From Rhodoblastus sp963727035 (GTDB lineage Bacteria; Pseudomonadota; Alphaproteobacteria; Rhizobiales; Beijerinckiaceae), in NCBI GenBank assembly GCA_963727035.1, contig CAVSEY010000018.1, positions 248,001 to 312,000 of the forward strand: a DNA stretch of 64,000 nucleotides, written 5' to 3'. Of this stretch, positions 54,519-63,958 are shown one piece after another. The notes beneath the pieces were generated by a model. That model worked only from the letters and a program-made list of their open reading frames with translations, was not told the DNA's origin and did no database searches. The translations under genes were made by a program, and so were the position numbers. How positions within the stretch are numbered: the first letter of the stretch is position 1; each line of letters begins with the position of its first letter.

Positions 54519-55205
54519 ATGCGCCGCCTTGCCTTTTTTGGCCCCGCGACGGCGCTTTTTGCTGTTCCTCTCGTCGCGCAAGCGCAGATTGATGGCCGCT
54601 TCTGCTCGGGCGTCGGCTTTGCCGACACGCCCGATCTTGTCATCGGCCGGATCAAGGCGGACGCGGGAAAGGTCTTTTTCCGCAAGAATGGGGACAGGAA
54701 AAACGCCTGCCCTTCCGCCGCGCCGCAATGCCAGGACAAGGCTTTTCTGGTTCCCGGCGATCTGGTCGCGCTCGGCGCCAAAAGGGGCGAATTCGTCTGC
54801 GTCGATTACGACAATGGCAAGGGGAGTCGCGGCGGCTGGCTGCCCTCTTCCGCGATCGAACCTGCGCCGCTCGACAACGATCCCGCCATGTGGCTCGGGG
54901 CCTGGAAGCGGGTCGAAGCCGATATCGCCATCGAACCGGCGAAGGATGGACTGAAAGCGAGCGGCGAAGCGACTTTTGGGTCGCTCGACCCCGAGCGGGT
55001 CAAGCGCGGCGCGGTCAATCTCGGCTCGTTTTCCGGCCCGCTCGCGCTCAAAAGCGGCCAGGGCAAGATCGTGGACGACGATTCCGTCAGCGGCTGCAAT
55101 TTGAAACTCGCCCGCGCCGGGGATTTTCTGTTCGTGCGCGACAACAATGTCTGCGGCGGGATGAACGTGTCGTTTTCGGGGTTCTATAAGAAGATTGCGC
55201 CATGA
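54519..55205 (+). CDS. Secreted hypothetical protein
   Basis: A 228-residue exported protein (signal peptide about 1-22, ending VAQAQ) with six cysteines spread through CSGVGF, NACPSAAPQC, VCVDYDNGKG, SGCNLKL and NVCGGMN, probably disulfide-bonded. A short SH3-like segment (LVPGDLVALGAKRGEFVCVDY, about 76-96) suggests a periplasmic binding role. I do not recognise the family. It starts 5 bases after pyrE. Confidence 0.75.
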   Translation: MRRLAFFGPATALFAVPLVAQAQIDGRFCSGVGFADTPDLVIGRIKADAGKVFFRKNGDRKNACPSAAPQCQDKAFLVPGDLVALGAKRGEFVCVDYDNGKGSRGGWLPSSAIEPAPLDNDPAMWLGAWKRVEADIAIEPAKDGLKASGEATFGSLDPERVKRGAVNLGSFSGPLALKSGQGKIVDDDSVSGCNLKLARAGDFLFVRDNNVCGGMNVSFSGFYKKIAP

Positions 55206-55394
55206 TGGTTTAATGCGCGTTCGCAAATGACCTCGAACGGCGGGAAGCGGCGCCGGGTGAAACGTTGCCGTGATTTAGGGGGAGGTGTCGCAGTTTGAGC
55301 CGCTTTGCCCAGCCGACGCCGCACGATTCCCAAACCCGATGTCGCCAGGGGCCTCGGGCGTAACCGGGAAGCCGACCGAAAGGCCTGGCTGCGC

Positions 55395-56153
55395 TCATCG
55401 CAGACCTACCTTTTTTCCCCGCCTCCGAAACAGCCCCGAGAAGGGACCCGTTTTCGCGGGCGCTTCAGCGAGAACGGCTACCTGGCCTTTGTTGACGGCG
55501 ACGGACGCGTAGGGCGGCTGAACCAGAGCGGTGAGACAAGCTTCTTCAGTGGCGGCGACGTTACAGGGCGCGTCGTCCCGGCAGGAAGGCGAATCCCGGT
55601 AAAGGGCGATATTGTTCAAATCGACTTCTTTCGATCCGATGATGGGATCGTTGAGCACTTCGAGGAACCTTGCGTGTTTTGGATGACGGACGTCGGTGAT
55701 CGCATTCGCTTTAAATTCGGCGGGATCGCCCGAGGCCGTCGGAAACAATCTGGTGAAATGCACGCGGTCAACCGACCAATGCCGACGAAGCCGAACAAAT
55801 GCGGGCATTTGTTCAAAATTTTTCCCCTGCACGACAAAATCGATGCAAAGAGACGTAATTTTTCCGGCGCGTCGAAGGTCGGCGAGAAACTCCATGTTTG
55901 CAGAAAGCGTTTTCCACTTTCCGGGTCTGCGAACGTCCTCGTATGTCTCCGCATCTGCAGCGTCGATCGACACGCTAACGCCCCAGATCAGAGGATGAAT
56001 TCGCGAAAGCGACTCCCATTCCCTCGGCGTCAACAGAAGACCATTCGTCTGCAAATGCAGCTTCAGGCCTTTGTATTGCACCGAGTTCGAGTTTTTGCAG
56101 CAGCCTGCGATGTGCTTGGATGCGAAGGGGTCGCCGTCACCTGAAACAAACAT
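55395..56153 (-). pseudogene. Radical-SAM protein fragment, 5' end missing
   Basis: The 252 residues match the middle and C-terminal part of a radical-SAM enzyme: VSGDGDPFASKH near the start, LHLQTNGLLLTPREWESLSRI and WGVSVSIDAADAETYEDVRRPGKW. The N-terminal CxxxCxxC motif that binds the cluster is absent. In the same frame, a stop codon (TGA) is met nine codons before the first ATG, and a family C repeat follows. The sufT gene begins directly beyond. So the gene has been cut off at this repeat. GC content is visibly lower than in the flanking suf genes. Confidence 0.75.
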
Positions 56154-56187
56154 GAACGTGCCCGCGCCTTGCAGAAGTCAAGTTTTG

Positions 56188-56215
56188 TGGATTGCTTCGC
56201 TTCGCTCGCAATGAC
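56188..56215 (-). repeat. Family C repeat, single copy
   Basis: TGGATTGCTTCGCTTCGCTCGCAATGACG. One substitution distinguishes it from the right arm at 50746. It lies exactly between the truncated radical-SAM gene and the 3' end of sufT. Confidence 0.85.
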
Positions 56216-56223
56216 GAGGCCAT

Positions 56224-56607
56224 TCACCACATGTCCAGCGCGATGCTCGCCTCTTCCGACATGCGGCTTTGATCCCACGGCGGGTCGAACACCATTTTGA
56301 CCTCGACCCCCGCGACGCCCGGCACGCCGGCGACGGCGTTGCGCACCCAGACCGGCATTTCGCCGGCGACCGGGCAGCCCGGCGCGGTCAGGGTCATGTC
56401 GATGTTGACGAAACGACTTCCGTCGATGTCGACGCGGTAGATCAGGCCGAGTTCATAAATATCGGCCGGAATTTCCGGGTCGAAGACCGTCTTGAGCGCG
56501 GCGATAATGCTGTCGGTGAGGCGGTCGAGCTCTTCCGGCGCCATGGCCTCCTTGACGGCGAAGGCGGGGCGGTTCGGCTGAATTTCGGCTTCGGCGTGCT
56601 GGTTCAT
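56224..56607 (-). CDS. sufT: SufT-like Fe-S assembly protein (MIP18/DUF59)
   Basis: A 127-residue protein starting at 56607 (MNQHAEAE). It is of the PaaD/MIP18 family: LTDSIIAALKTVFDPEIPADIYELGLIYRVDI, then LTAPGCPVAGEMPVWVRNAV and VFDPPWDQSRMSEEA. In many bacteria it ends the suf operon and helps mature Fe-S proteins. A start seven codons earlier (56628) would overlap sufS. Confidence 0.88.
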   Translation of the reverse strand: MNQHAEAEIQPNRPAFAVKEAMAPEELDRLTDSIIAALKTVFDPEIPADIYELGLIYRVDIDGSRFVNIDMTLTAPGCPVAGEMPVWVRNAVAGVPGVAGVEVKMVFDPPWDQSRMSEEASIALDMW

Positions 56608-56620
56608 CGCGCGTTTCCAT

Positions 56621-57862
56621 TCAGGCAAAAAGATGGGCGGCGCGCTCCAGCGCCGCTATGAGAGCGTCCACTTCCGCGCGCGTGTTATAGAGCGCGAAGC
56701 TCGCCCGGCAAGTCGAGGTCGCGCCGAAACGCGCCAAAAGCGGCTGGGCGCAATGGGTGCCGGCGCGCACCGCGACGCCCGAACGGTCGATCACCGTGGC
56801 GACGTCATGGGCGTGCGCGCCCTTCATCTCGAACGAGAACAAGGCCCCCTTGCCCGGCGCATCGCCGATCAGCCGCAGCGAGGGCAATTCGCGCAGGCGT
56901 TGCCCCGCATAGGCGGCAAGGTCCGCCTCATGGGCGTGGATCGCGGCGCGCCCCAGGCTTTCCATATAGTCGAGCGCCGCGCCCAGACCCGCCGCCTGGA
57001 CGATGGGCGGCGTGCCGGCCTCGAACCTTTGCGGCGGAACGCCATAGGTCACCTTGTCGAGCGTCACCGTCTCGATCATCTCGCCGCCGCCGGCGAAGGG
57101 CGGCAGCTTTTCCAGCCATTCCCTCTTGCCGTAAAGCGCGCCGATCCCGGTCGGGCCATAAAGCTTGTGGCCGGTGACGACATAGAAATCGACATCGAGA
57201 TCGCGCACGTCCACATCGCAATGGACCGCCCCCTGCGAGCCGTCGATCAGCACCGGAATCCCGCGCTCATGGGCGATGCGGACGATTTCCTTCACCGGCG
57301 TCACCGTGCCCAGAACATTGGACATGTGGGTGATCGCGACGATCTTCGTCCTTTCGGTCAGCGCATCGGCGAATTTGTCGAGCGAGAACGAGCCGTCGTC
57401 CTCGACATCGACCCATTTCAGCTTCGCGCCCTTGCGCTCGCGCAGGAAATGCCAGGGCACGATATTGGAATGGTGCTCCATGATCGAAAGCACGATCTCG
57501 TCGCCCTCGCGGATATGGGCGAGGCCGAAGGACGCGGCGACGAGGTTCAGGGCTTCCGTGGCGCCGCGGGTGAAAATGATTTCTTCGCTCGAGCCGGCGT
57601 TGAGGAAGGCGCGCATTTTCTCGCGCGCGCCCTCATAGGCGTCGGTCGCGGCATTGGCCAGGAAATGCAACCCGCGATGGACATTGGAATATTCGTGCTC
57701 ATAGGCGTGAACCATGCGCTCGATCATCGCGCGCGGCTTCTGCGCCGAGGCCGCATTGTCGAGATAGACCAGCGGCTTGCCATAGGGCTGTTCGGCCAGA
57801 ATGGGGAAATCGGCGCGGATTTTCTCGATGTCATAGGGCGCGATTTTCACCGACTGATTCAT
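56621..57862 (-). CDS. sufS: Cysteine desulfurase SufS
   Basis: A 413-residue class-II cysteine desulfurase. The PLP-lysine is in VVTGHKLYGPTGIGALYG, and the active-site cysteine in VAVRAGTHCAQPLLARFG. Other landmarks are FPILAEQPYGKPLVYLDNAASAQKP and ATEALNLVA. It takes sulfur from cysteine for SufBCD. No SufE gene is visible in the window. The start overlaps sufD by 4 bases. Confidence 0.96.
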   Translation of the reverse strand: MNQSVKIAPYDIEKIRADFPILAEQPYGKPLVYLDNAASAQKPRAMIERMVHAYEHEYSNVHRGLHFLANAATDAYEGAREKMRAFLNAGSSEEIIFTRGATEALNLVAASFGLAHIREGDEIVLSIMEHHSNIVPWHFLRERKGAKLKWVDVEDDGSFSLDKFADALTERTKIVAITHMSNVLGTVTPVKEIVRIAHERGIPVLIDGSQGAVHCDVDVRDLDVDFYVVTGHKLYGPTGIGALYGKREWLEKLPPFAGGGEMIETVTLDKVTYGVPPQRFEAGTPPIVQAAGLGAALDYMESLGRAAIHAHEADLAAYAGQRLRELPSLRLIGDAPGKGALFSFEMKGAHAHDVATVIDRSGVAVRAGTHCAQPLLARFGATSTCRASFALYNTRAEVDALIAALERAAHLFA

Positions 57863-59134
57863 GAAAAGCCCCCCCCGGCGAGCAGGCGCTTGAGATCGGC
57901 CCTGAGCAGGTCGCGCAATTCCTCGTCGTCAAGAATGTCGAAGGCTTCCGCGGCAAAGGCCTCGATCAGTATGGCTTGAGCCTGCGCGCGCGGAATCCCG
58001 CGCGATTCCATGTAGAAAAGCTGGCTTTCGTCGAGCCGCGCGCAGGCCGCGCCGTGACCGCAGGCGACATCGTCGGCGAAAATCTCCAGCTCCGGCTTGG
58101 ACGACATGGCGGCCTCGTCCGAGAGCAAAAGGCCGCGGCACAACATCTTGCCATCGGTTTTCTGCGCATGCGGCGGGACCACGATCTTGCCCTGGAACAC
58201 GCCGTTCGCCTGATCCGCGAGGACATATTTGAAGGTCTCGCGGCTGATGCAGGACGGCGCGTCATGGGTCAGGGTCAGCGTCATGTCCACATGCTCGCGC
58301 CCGCGCAGAAGAACGCCGCCGGAGAGGTGGGCTTCGGCGTTTTCCCCGGCGCAGGAGACGAAAAGCTGGCGGCGCAGGAAAGGCGCGCCGGCGACAAAGG
58401 CGCCGCCGCGCAATTGCGCTTCCTGCTCCAGCCGCGCGACCAAGGTCTGCACCTCGACCGCCGCGCCGCCCAATGTGCGGCAGGCGTAATCGAGTTCGGC
58501 GCCGCGCCCCAGCGACAGAAAAAGCGCGCTGTCGCTGAAACCTTCGCCGCTTTCGCCGCGCGTCTCGAGAAAAGTGGCGCGCGAATTTTCGCCCAGGATC
58601 ACCATGGCCCGGCCGAAACGGCCTTGCGCGCCGGTCCCGCCATCGAGCGCGAGCAGTTCGAACGTCGCGTCGACGCGCCCGCCAGGCGCGATTTCCAGCA
58701 CGAAGCCGCCCTCGGCGAAGGCGCCGTTGAGGTCGAGCAAGGCGTCGCCCGCGCCCTGGACAAGCCGTTTCAGCCGGACGTCGTCCTCCAGCAGCGGACG
58801 CAGCCGGACGCCGGGGACGGCGGATAATTCATCCGACAATTCGCGGCTGAAATAACCGTCCACCGTCACGATCCGGAATCGATCGACCGGCCCGAGTTTT
58901 TCCCTGGCGCGCGCCAGCGCCGCGGCGTCGGGCTTTTTCGCGCGCGGCGGAACATCGCGCAATTTCGCCCGCAGATCGGTGTAATGCCATGACTCGACGC
59001 GCCGCGACGGCAGGCCGGCGTTGGCGAAGCGCTCGAAAGCCGCCTTGCGCTCGCGCTCGGCCCTTCCCGCGGTAAAAGCTCGCGAGCAGGTCCTGTTCGG
59101 CCTGGGTCGGATTTTGCAGGATCGCGCCCATCAT
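57859..59134 (-). CDS. sufD: Fe-S assembly scaffold component SufD (frame break near 59063)
   Basis: SufD forms the SufBC2D scaffold complex. The N-terminus (MMGAILQNPTQAEQDLLASFYRGK) is in one frame and overlaps the sufC stop. One extra base near 59060-59066 shifts the rest, which continues AERERKAAFERF, ESWHYTDLRAKL, then the beta-helix core to YMESRGIPRAQAQAILIEAF and the end at 57859. Corrected length is about 424 residues. Confidence 0.93.
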
Positions 59135-59880
59135 GCGGCCTCGTCGGCATAATCGGCATAGCCGCTCTTTTCGAGCTCGAGCGCCAGTTCCGCCCCGCCG
59201 CTGCGCACGATCCGGCCCTTGTGCAGCACATGCACCGTGTCGGGCGCGATATAGTCGAGCAGGCGCTGGTAATGGGTGATGACGAGGAGGCCGCGCTCCT
59301 TCGAGCGCAGCAAATTGACGCCCTCGGCGCACAGGCGCAGCGCGTCGATGTCGAGGCCTGAATCCATCTCGTCGAGAATGGCGAACTTGGGCTCCAGCAG
59401 CGCCATCTGCAGGATTTCCATGCGCTTCTTCTCGCCGCCGGAAAAGCCGAAATTGACCGGGCGCTTGAGCATGTCCTGCGAGATGTTCAGCTCCTTGGCC
59501 GCCTGGCGCACTTTTTTCATGAAATCCGGCGTCGCCAGTTCGTCGTCGCCGCGCGCCTTGCGTTGGGCGTTGATCGCCGCCTTGAGGAAAGTCATGGTGG
59601 TGACGCCGGGAATTTCCAGCGGATATTGGAACACCAGGAACAGGCCGAGGGCGGCGCGCTCGGCGGCGGATTTTTCCAAGAGATCGACGCCGTCGAGCTT
59701 GATCGAGCCCTCGGTGACTTCATAACCCGGGCGTCCGGCGACGACATAGGACAGCGTCGATTTGCCGGAGCCGTTCGGCCCCATGATCGCGGCGACCTCG
59801 CCATCCGCGACTTTGAGGGACAATCCGTCGATGATCTTCTTGCCGGCGACCGAGACGTGGAGATTTTCGATTTCGAGCAT
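59131..59880 (-). CDS. sufC: Fe-S assembly ATPase SufC
   Basis: A 249-residue ABC-type ATPase: Walker A GPNGSGKSTLSYVVAG, signature FSGGEKKRMEILQMALL, Walker B FAILDEMDSGLDIDAL and switch His in LLVITHYQRLLDYI. It drives conformational change of SufBCD. The stop overlaps the sufD start. Confidence 0.97.
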   Translation of the reverse strand: MLEIENLHVSVAGKKIIDGLSLKVADGEVAAIMGPNGSGKSTLSYVVAGRPGYEVTEGSIKLDGVDLLEKSAAERAALGLFLVFQYPLEIPGVTTMTFLKAAINAQRKARGDDELATPDFMKKVRQAAKELNISQDMLKRPVNFGFSGGEKKRMEILQMALLEPKFAILDEMDSGLDIDALRLCAEGVNLLRSKERGLLVITHYQRLLDYIAPDTVHVLHKGRIVRSGGAELALELEKSGYADYADEAA

Positions 59881-59922
59881 GATGGAGCCTTGAGAAAAGA
59901 GGAATGCGAGAGCGGCGGGCGA

Positions 59923-61404
59923 TCAGCCGACGCTGCCCTCAAGCGAAATGGCGATGAGTTTCTGCGCTTCGACGGCGAATTCCATCGGCAACTGCTGCAG
60001 CACGTCGCGCACGAAGCCGTTGACGATCAGCGCCGTCGCCTCTTCCGCCGAAAGCCCGCGCTGCATGCAGTAGAACAGCTGGTCGTCGGAGATTTTCGAC
60101 GTCGTCGCCTCGTGCTCGAAAACGATCGAGGAGTTCTTGGCCTCGATATAGGGCACGGTATGGGCGCCGCAGGCGTTGCCGATCAGCAGCGAGTCGCAAT
60201 TGGTGAAATTGCGCGCGTTGACGGCCTTGCGATGGGCCGAAATCTGGCCGCGATAGGTGTTCTGCGAATGGCCGGCGGAAATGCCCTTGGAGATCACCCG
60301 GCTCGACGTATTGGCGCCCAGGTGCAGCATCTTGGTGCCGGAATCGACCTGCTGATAGCCGTTCGAGATCGCAATGGAGTAGAACTCGCCGCGCGAAGAT
60401 TCGCCGCGCAGGATGCAGGACGGATATTTCCAGGTGATGGCCGAGCCGGTCTCGACCTGGGTCCAGGATATTTTCGAGCGGTCGCCCCGGCAGTCGCCGC
60501 GCTTGGTGACGAAATTGTAGATGCCGCCCTTGCCCTCGCTGTCGCCGGGATACCAGTTCTGCACCGTCGAATATTTGATTTCGGCGTCATCGTGCGCGAT
60601 GAGTTCGACCACCGCCGCGTGAAGCTGGTTCTCGTCGCGCTGCGGCGCGGTGCAGCCTTCGAGATAGGAGACGTAGGAGCCCTTGTCGGCGATGATCAGC
60701 GTGCGCTCGAACTGGCCGGTGTTGCGCTCGTTGATGCGGAAATAAGTCGAAAGCTCCATCGGGCAGCGCACGCCCGGCGGAATATAGACGAAGGAGCCGT
60801 CGGAATAGACCGCCGAATTGAGGGTGGCGAAATAATTGTCGGTCACCGGCACGACCGAGCCGAGATATTTCTTCACCAGTTCGGGATGGGTCTGCACCGC
60901 TTCCGAGATCGGGCAGAAGATCACGCCCGCCCTGGCGAGTTCCTCCTTGAAGGTGGTGGCGACCGAAACCGAGTCGAACACCGCGTCCACCGCGACCCTG
61001 CGGGCGTCGGGGTCGCGCTGCACGCCGGCGAGAATTTCCTGCTCGCGCAGCGGGATGCCGAGCTTTTCATAGGTGCGCAGAAGTTCGGGATCGACCTCGT
61101 CGAGCGACTTCGGACCCGCGGCGGTTTTCGGCGCCGAATAATAATAGAGGTCCTGATAGTCGATCGGCGGATAATGCACCCGCGCCCATTTCGGCTCGGT
61201 CATGGTCCGCCAGCGGCGAAAAGCGTCGAGACGCCAGTCGGTGAGCCATGCGGGCTCGTTCTTCTTGGCCGAGATGAACCGGACGGTGTCCTCGTTCAGG
61301 CCCTTGGGCGCCTTCTCCGATTCGATATCGGTGGTAAAGCCGTATTTATATGCGTCAACGTCAAGCGTCTTGACCTTGTCGACAGTCTCTTGGACAGCCG
61401 CCAT
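59923..61404 (-). CDS. sufB: Fe-S assembly scaffold component SufB
   Basis: A 493-residue scaffold protein starting at 61404 (MAAVQETVDKVKTL). An upstream in-frame start (61419) adds five residues. The conserved region includes STVQNWYPGDSEGKGGIYNFVTKRG (the cluster/sulfur-transfer region), YPSCILRGESSRGEFYSIAISNGYQQVDSGTKM and KISDDQLFYCMQRGLSAEEATALIVNGF. It is the first gene of sufBCDS-sufT. Confidence 0.97.
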   Translation of the reverse strand: MAAVQETVDKVKTLDVDAYKYGFTTDIESEKAPKGLNEDTVRFISAKKNEPAWLTDWRLDAFRRWRTMTEPKWARVHYPPIDYQDLYYYSAPKTAAGPKSLDEVDPELLRTYEKLGIPLREQEILAGVQRDPDARRVAVDAVFDSVSVATTFKEELARAGVIFCPISEAVQTHPELVKKYLGSVVPVTDNYFATLNSAVYSDGSFVYIPPGVRCPMELSTYFRINERNTGQFERTLIIADKGSYVSYLEGCTAPQRDENQLHAAVVELIAHDDAEIKYSTVQNWYPGDSEGKGGIYNFVTKRGDCRGDRSKISWTQVETGSAITWKYPSCILRGESSRGEFYSIAISNGYQQVDSGTKMLHLGANTSSRVISKGISAGHSQNTYRGQISAHRKAVNARNFTNCDSLLIGNACGAHTVPYIEAKNSSIVFEHEATTSKISDDQLFYCMQRGLSAEEATALIVNGFVRDVLQQLPMEFAVEAQKLIAISLEGSVG

Positions 61405-61466
61405 TGAGTTTCTCCTCACCTAACGCGGGTTCAAGGCCCGCTGGTTGAGTGATGTGGTGAATCGGA

Positions 61467-62601
61467 TCAGCTCCGGAGCCTTCTCCGCATTCGTTCATGC
61501 ACTTTAGCGAATATTTCCAGAAAGCGCATCCCCTCTTCTGTTGTCGAGCCCCAGCCCAAACTGACCCTCAGGGCGGATCGCGCGAGACCCGGCGAAACGC
61601 CCATGGCGGCCAGCACGTGGGAAGGCGCCACTTTTCCCGAGGAACAGGCCGAACCGGACGACAAGGCCACGCCTTCGACATCGAAAGCAGCGACCAGAGT
61701 CTCGGCGGCAAGCCCCGGCAGCGCGAAAGCCAGCGTATTGGCGACGCGCGCCGCCCCTTCAGTGAATATGGCGGCCTGCGGCGCGATTTCCAGCACGCCG
61801 GCTTGCAAAAAATCGCGCAAGTCGCCAAGCCGCGCCGTTTCGGCCTCGCGCTGCGCCTCGGCCTCGGCGAGCGCGGCGGCGAATCCGGCGATGGCCGCGA
61901 CATTTTCGGTGCCGCCGCGAAAGGACCGCTCCTGCCCGCCGCCGCGAATCAAGGCTTTTTCCGGCATCAGGTCGCGCCGCAGAAAGCAGAGCGCGCCCGC
62001 CCCCTTCGGGCCGCCCAGCTTGTGGCTCGACAGGAAAAGAACATCGGCGCCGGTCGCGGCGAAGGAACAGGGAAGGCGCGAAAAGGCCTGGACCGCGTCG
62101 CAGACGACGGTCCCGCCCGCCGCATGGACGATGTCGGCGGCCTCGGCGACCGGCTGGACGGCGCCGGTTTCATTATTCGCCGCCTGGAGCGCCAGCACCG
62201 GCCGCCGGCTCGGGCGCTTCGGCGAGACGGGCGCGCAAATCGTCGAGGTCCAGCCTGCCTTGCGGGTCCAGACCGACGGTCGCGACGGCGCCGTCGGCAA
62301 AGGAATGTCCGCTCTGAACGCAAGCGTGTTCGCCGGCGCCGATCAGCAGGCGCTCGCCGGAGCGCGGCCGCAAGGCGGTGGCGGCGGCCTCGGTCGCGCC
62401 GGAGACGAAAACGATCTGGTCCGCCCGCGTCCCGAGCGCCCGCGCCACAATGACCCGGGCGCTTTCGACCAGGGCGCGGGCGGCGCGACCCTCGGCATGG
62501 ACGCTGGAGGCGTTGCCAGCATCGAGCGCGCGGAAAACGGCGTCGCGCGCGGTCGCGCGCAAGGGCGCGGTGGCGTTATAGTCGAAATAGATGCGGCGCA
62601 T
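61467..62601 (-). CDS. Second cysteine desulfurase, IscS/NifS-like (frame break near 62205)
   Basis: A 378-residue class-I desulfurase homologue. The N-terminus (MRRIYFDYNATAPLRATARDAV, and FVSGATEAAATAL) is in one frame to about 62205. One extra base then shifts the rest: VLALQAANNETGAVQPVAEAA, PLP-lysine LFLSSHKLGGPKGAG and the active-site loop ALSSGSACSSGKVAPSHVL. It precedes sufB by 62 bases, which is a common arrangement in alphaproteobacteria. A regulator (IscR/RirA) is not present. Confidence 0.92.
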
Positions 62602-62655
62602 CGAGAGCGAACCCGTCGGAACAGAGGGGCTTTATCCCGCGCCGAAGCGAAGGCT

Positions 62656-62844
62656 TCAACCGACTCTTACGCCCAACCGCATCATTTCCCAGACACGCTC
62701 GAGGCCGTTGTCGTCGCCCACGAGATGAAGAAAAACGACGGCACGCGCGGCGCCGAGGGCAAAGACCGCGGCGCTGGCCGTGACCAGGGAGGCGATCGAG
62801 AAACACCGCCCCGGACCTTGTCGCGTCCGAATCAAGCCGACCAT
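62656..62844 (-). CDS. Possible small membrane protein, uncertain
   Basis: A 62-residue frame with one membrane-like helix (SIASLVTASAAVFALGAARAVVFLHLV, about 16-42) and the end GLERVWEMMRLGVRVG. The reading frame remains open upstream to about 62930 without an ATG, and the residues there (LARLRAALRQIDFWPLLGLTEI) read like protein. So the gene may be longer, with a frame break or a non-standard start. I cannot assign a family. Nothing else is evident in the 62602-63058 gap. Confidence 0.35.
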   Translation of the reverse strand: MVGLIRTRQGPGRCFSIASLVTASAAVFALGAARAVVFLHLVGDDNGLERVWEMMRLGVRVG

Positions 62845-63058
62845 GATTTCGGTCAGCCCAAGGAGAGGCCAGAAGTCGATTTGCCGGAGGGCGGCGCGAA
62901 GTCGCGCCAGGGTGGGAGGATCGAGACTCGCCCGCCGTCAAGCCGCACGGCAAGCGCAAGCCAGCCTGCGCCGCCTCGGCCGATCGTGACCAATGTGGAT
63001 TTTCGCTCTTTCCGCCGGACGCGCCGGAAGGCGACGCCTCCGGCGCGCGTCGTCGGGT

Positions 63059-63682
63059 TCAGGTCACCGGCTTGTCGGTGACGATGACCTTGGTGCCGAG
63101 ATGCACGCGATTGTAGAGATCGATCGCGTCGATGTCGCGCATGCGGATGCAGCCGGACGACACATGCTGCCCGATCAGTTCCGGCTCATTGGTGCCGTGG
63201 ATGCGATACATCGTATCCTTGCTGCCCTGGAACAGATACATCGCGCGGGCGCCGAGCGGATTGTCGGGACCGCCGGGCAAACCGCCGGCTTCCGCCGTCG
63301 GCCGCAAGTGCGGCCAGCGCTCGAGCATGTCGGACGGCGGCATCCAATGCGGCCATTCGGCCATCTTGCCGACGGTGGCTTCGCCGGTCCAGCCGCTCGC
63401 TTCGTTGCCGGTGGCGACGCCATAGCGGATCGCCTTGTGATTCGGCAGCGAGTAGTAGAGAAAGTTCTTGAAGGTGTCGATGGTGATCGTGCCCGGCGAC
63501 TGGCCGGTCGGATCGTCGACGATAAAGCGGCGATAATCTCCCGGCGGCTGGCCGGACGGCGCGAGAGACATGAATTCGCGATCCTTCCCGCTCAGGGTCG
63601 GATCGGGTGTGGACTGCATGTTACAGCCGGCGAGAGCCGCCGAAACCAACGCCAGCCCTATGATCGAACGCAGCTTCATCAA
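63059..63682 (-). CDS. L,D-transpeptidase (YkuD), lipoprotein
   Basis: A 207-residue envelope enzyme that cross-links or anchors peptidoglycan. The N-terminus is a lipoprotein signal with lipobox LAGC (Cys20). The YkuD domain (about 60-205) contains the catalytic motif HGTNEP...SSGCIRM (His162, Cys178). The SGWTGEATVGKMAEWPHWMPP segment fits the family. A start one codon later is equally possible. Confidence 0.93.
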   Translation of the reverse strand: MMKLRSIIGLALVSAALAGCNMQSTPDPTLSGKDREFMSLAPSGQPPGDYRRFIVDDPTGQSPGTITIDTFKNFLYYSLPNHKAIRYGVATGNEASGWTGEATVGKMAEWPHWMPPSDMLERWPHLRPTAEAGGLPGGPDNPLGARAMYLFQGSKDTMYRIHGTNEPELIGQHVSSGCIRMRDIDAIDLYNRVHLGTKVIVTDKPVT

Positions 63683-63958
63683 ATCGCCTCAAATCGCCCA
63701 CGCCGCCCCAGCGGCGAAATTTCATTATATTATTACCATAATCACTCGGGTCGTCACGCCCGTCAGTGGGCGCAGCGCCGAATATCGAACACATTAAGGA
63801 CTTTTGTTGCCGCTCGGCAACAGTTCCATGGCCACGCCAAAGCCAATGCGCCGAAAATGCGATCGAATTCCGACAAGGGCCGCCGAATGCTAAAACTTTC
63901 GGTCTAAGGCGCAAACTTTGTTGGACAGGCGCGCCGATTGGCGCGATGTTCTGGGCAA

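Noticed and set aside
55206..55394. tRNA or small RNA gene between the secreted protein and the radical-SAM fragment
   Set aside because: No cloverleaf, T-loop consensus or terminator pair could be found by eye.
62576..62959. A 127-codon minus-strand frame beyond the second desulfurase
   Set aside because: Arg/Ser/Gly-rich sequence without structure, in a different register from the membrane-like frame at 62656. Neither can be confirmed by eye.
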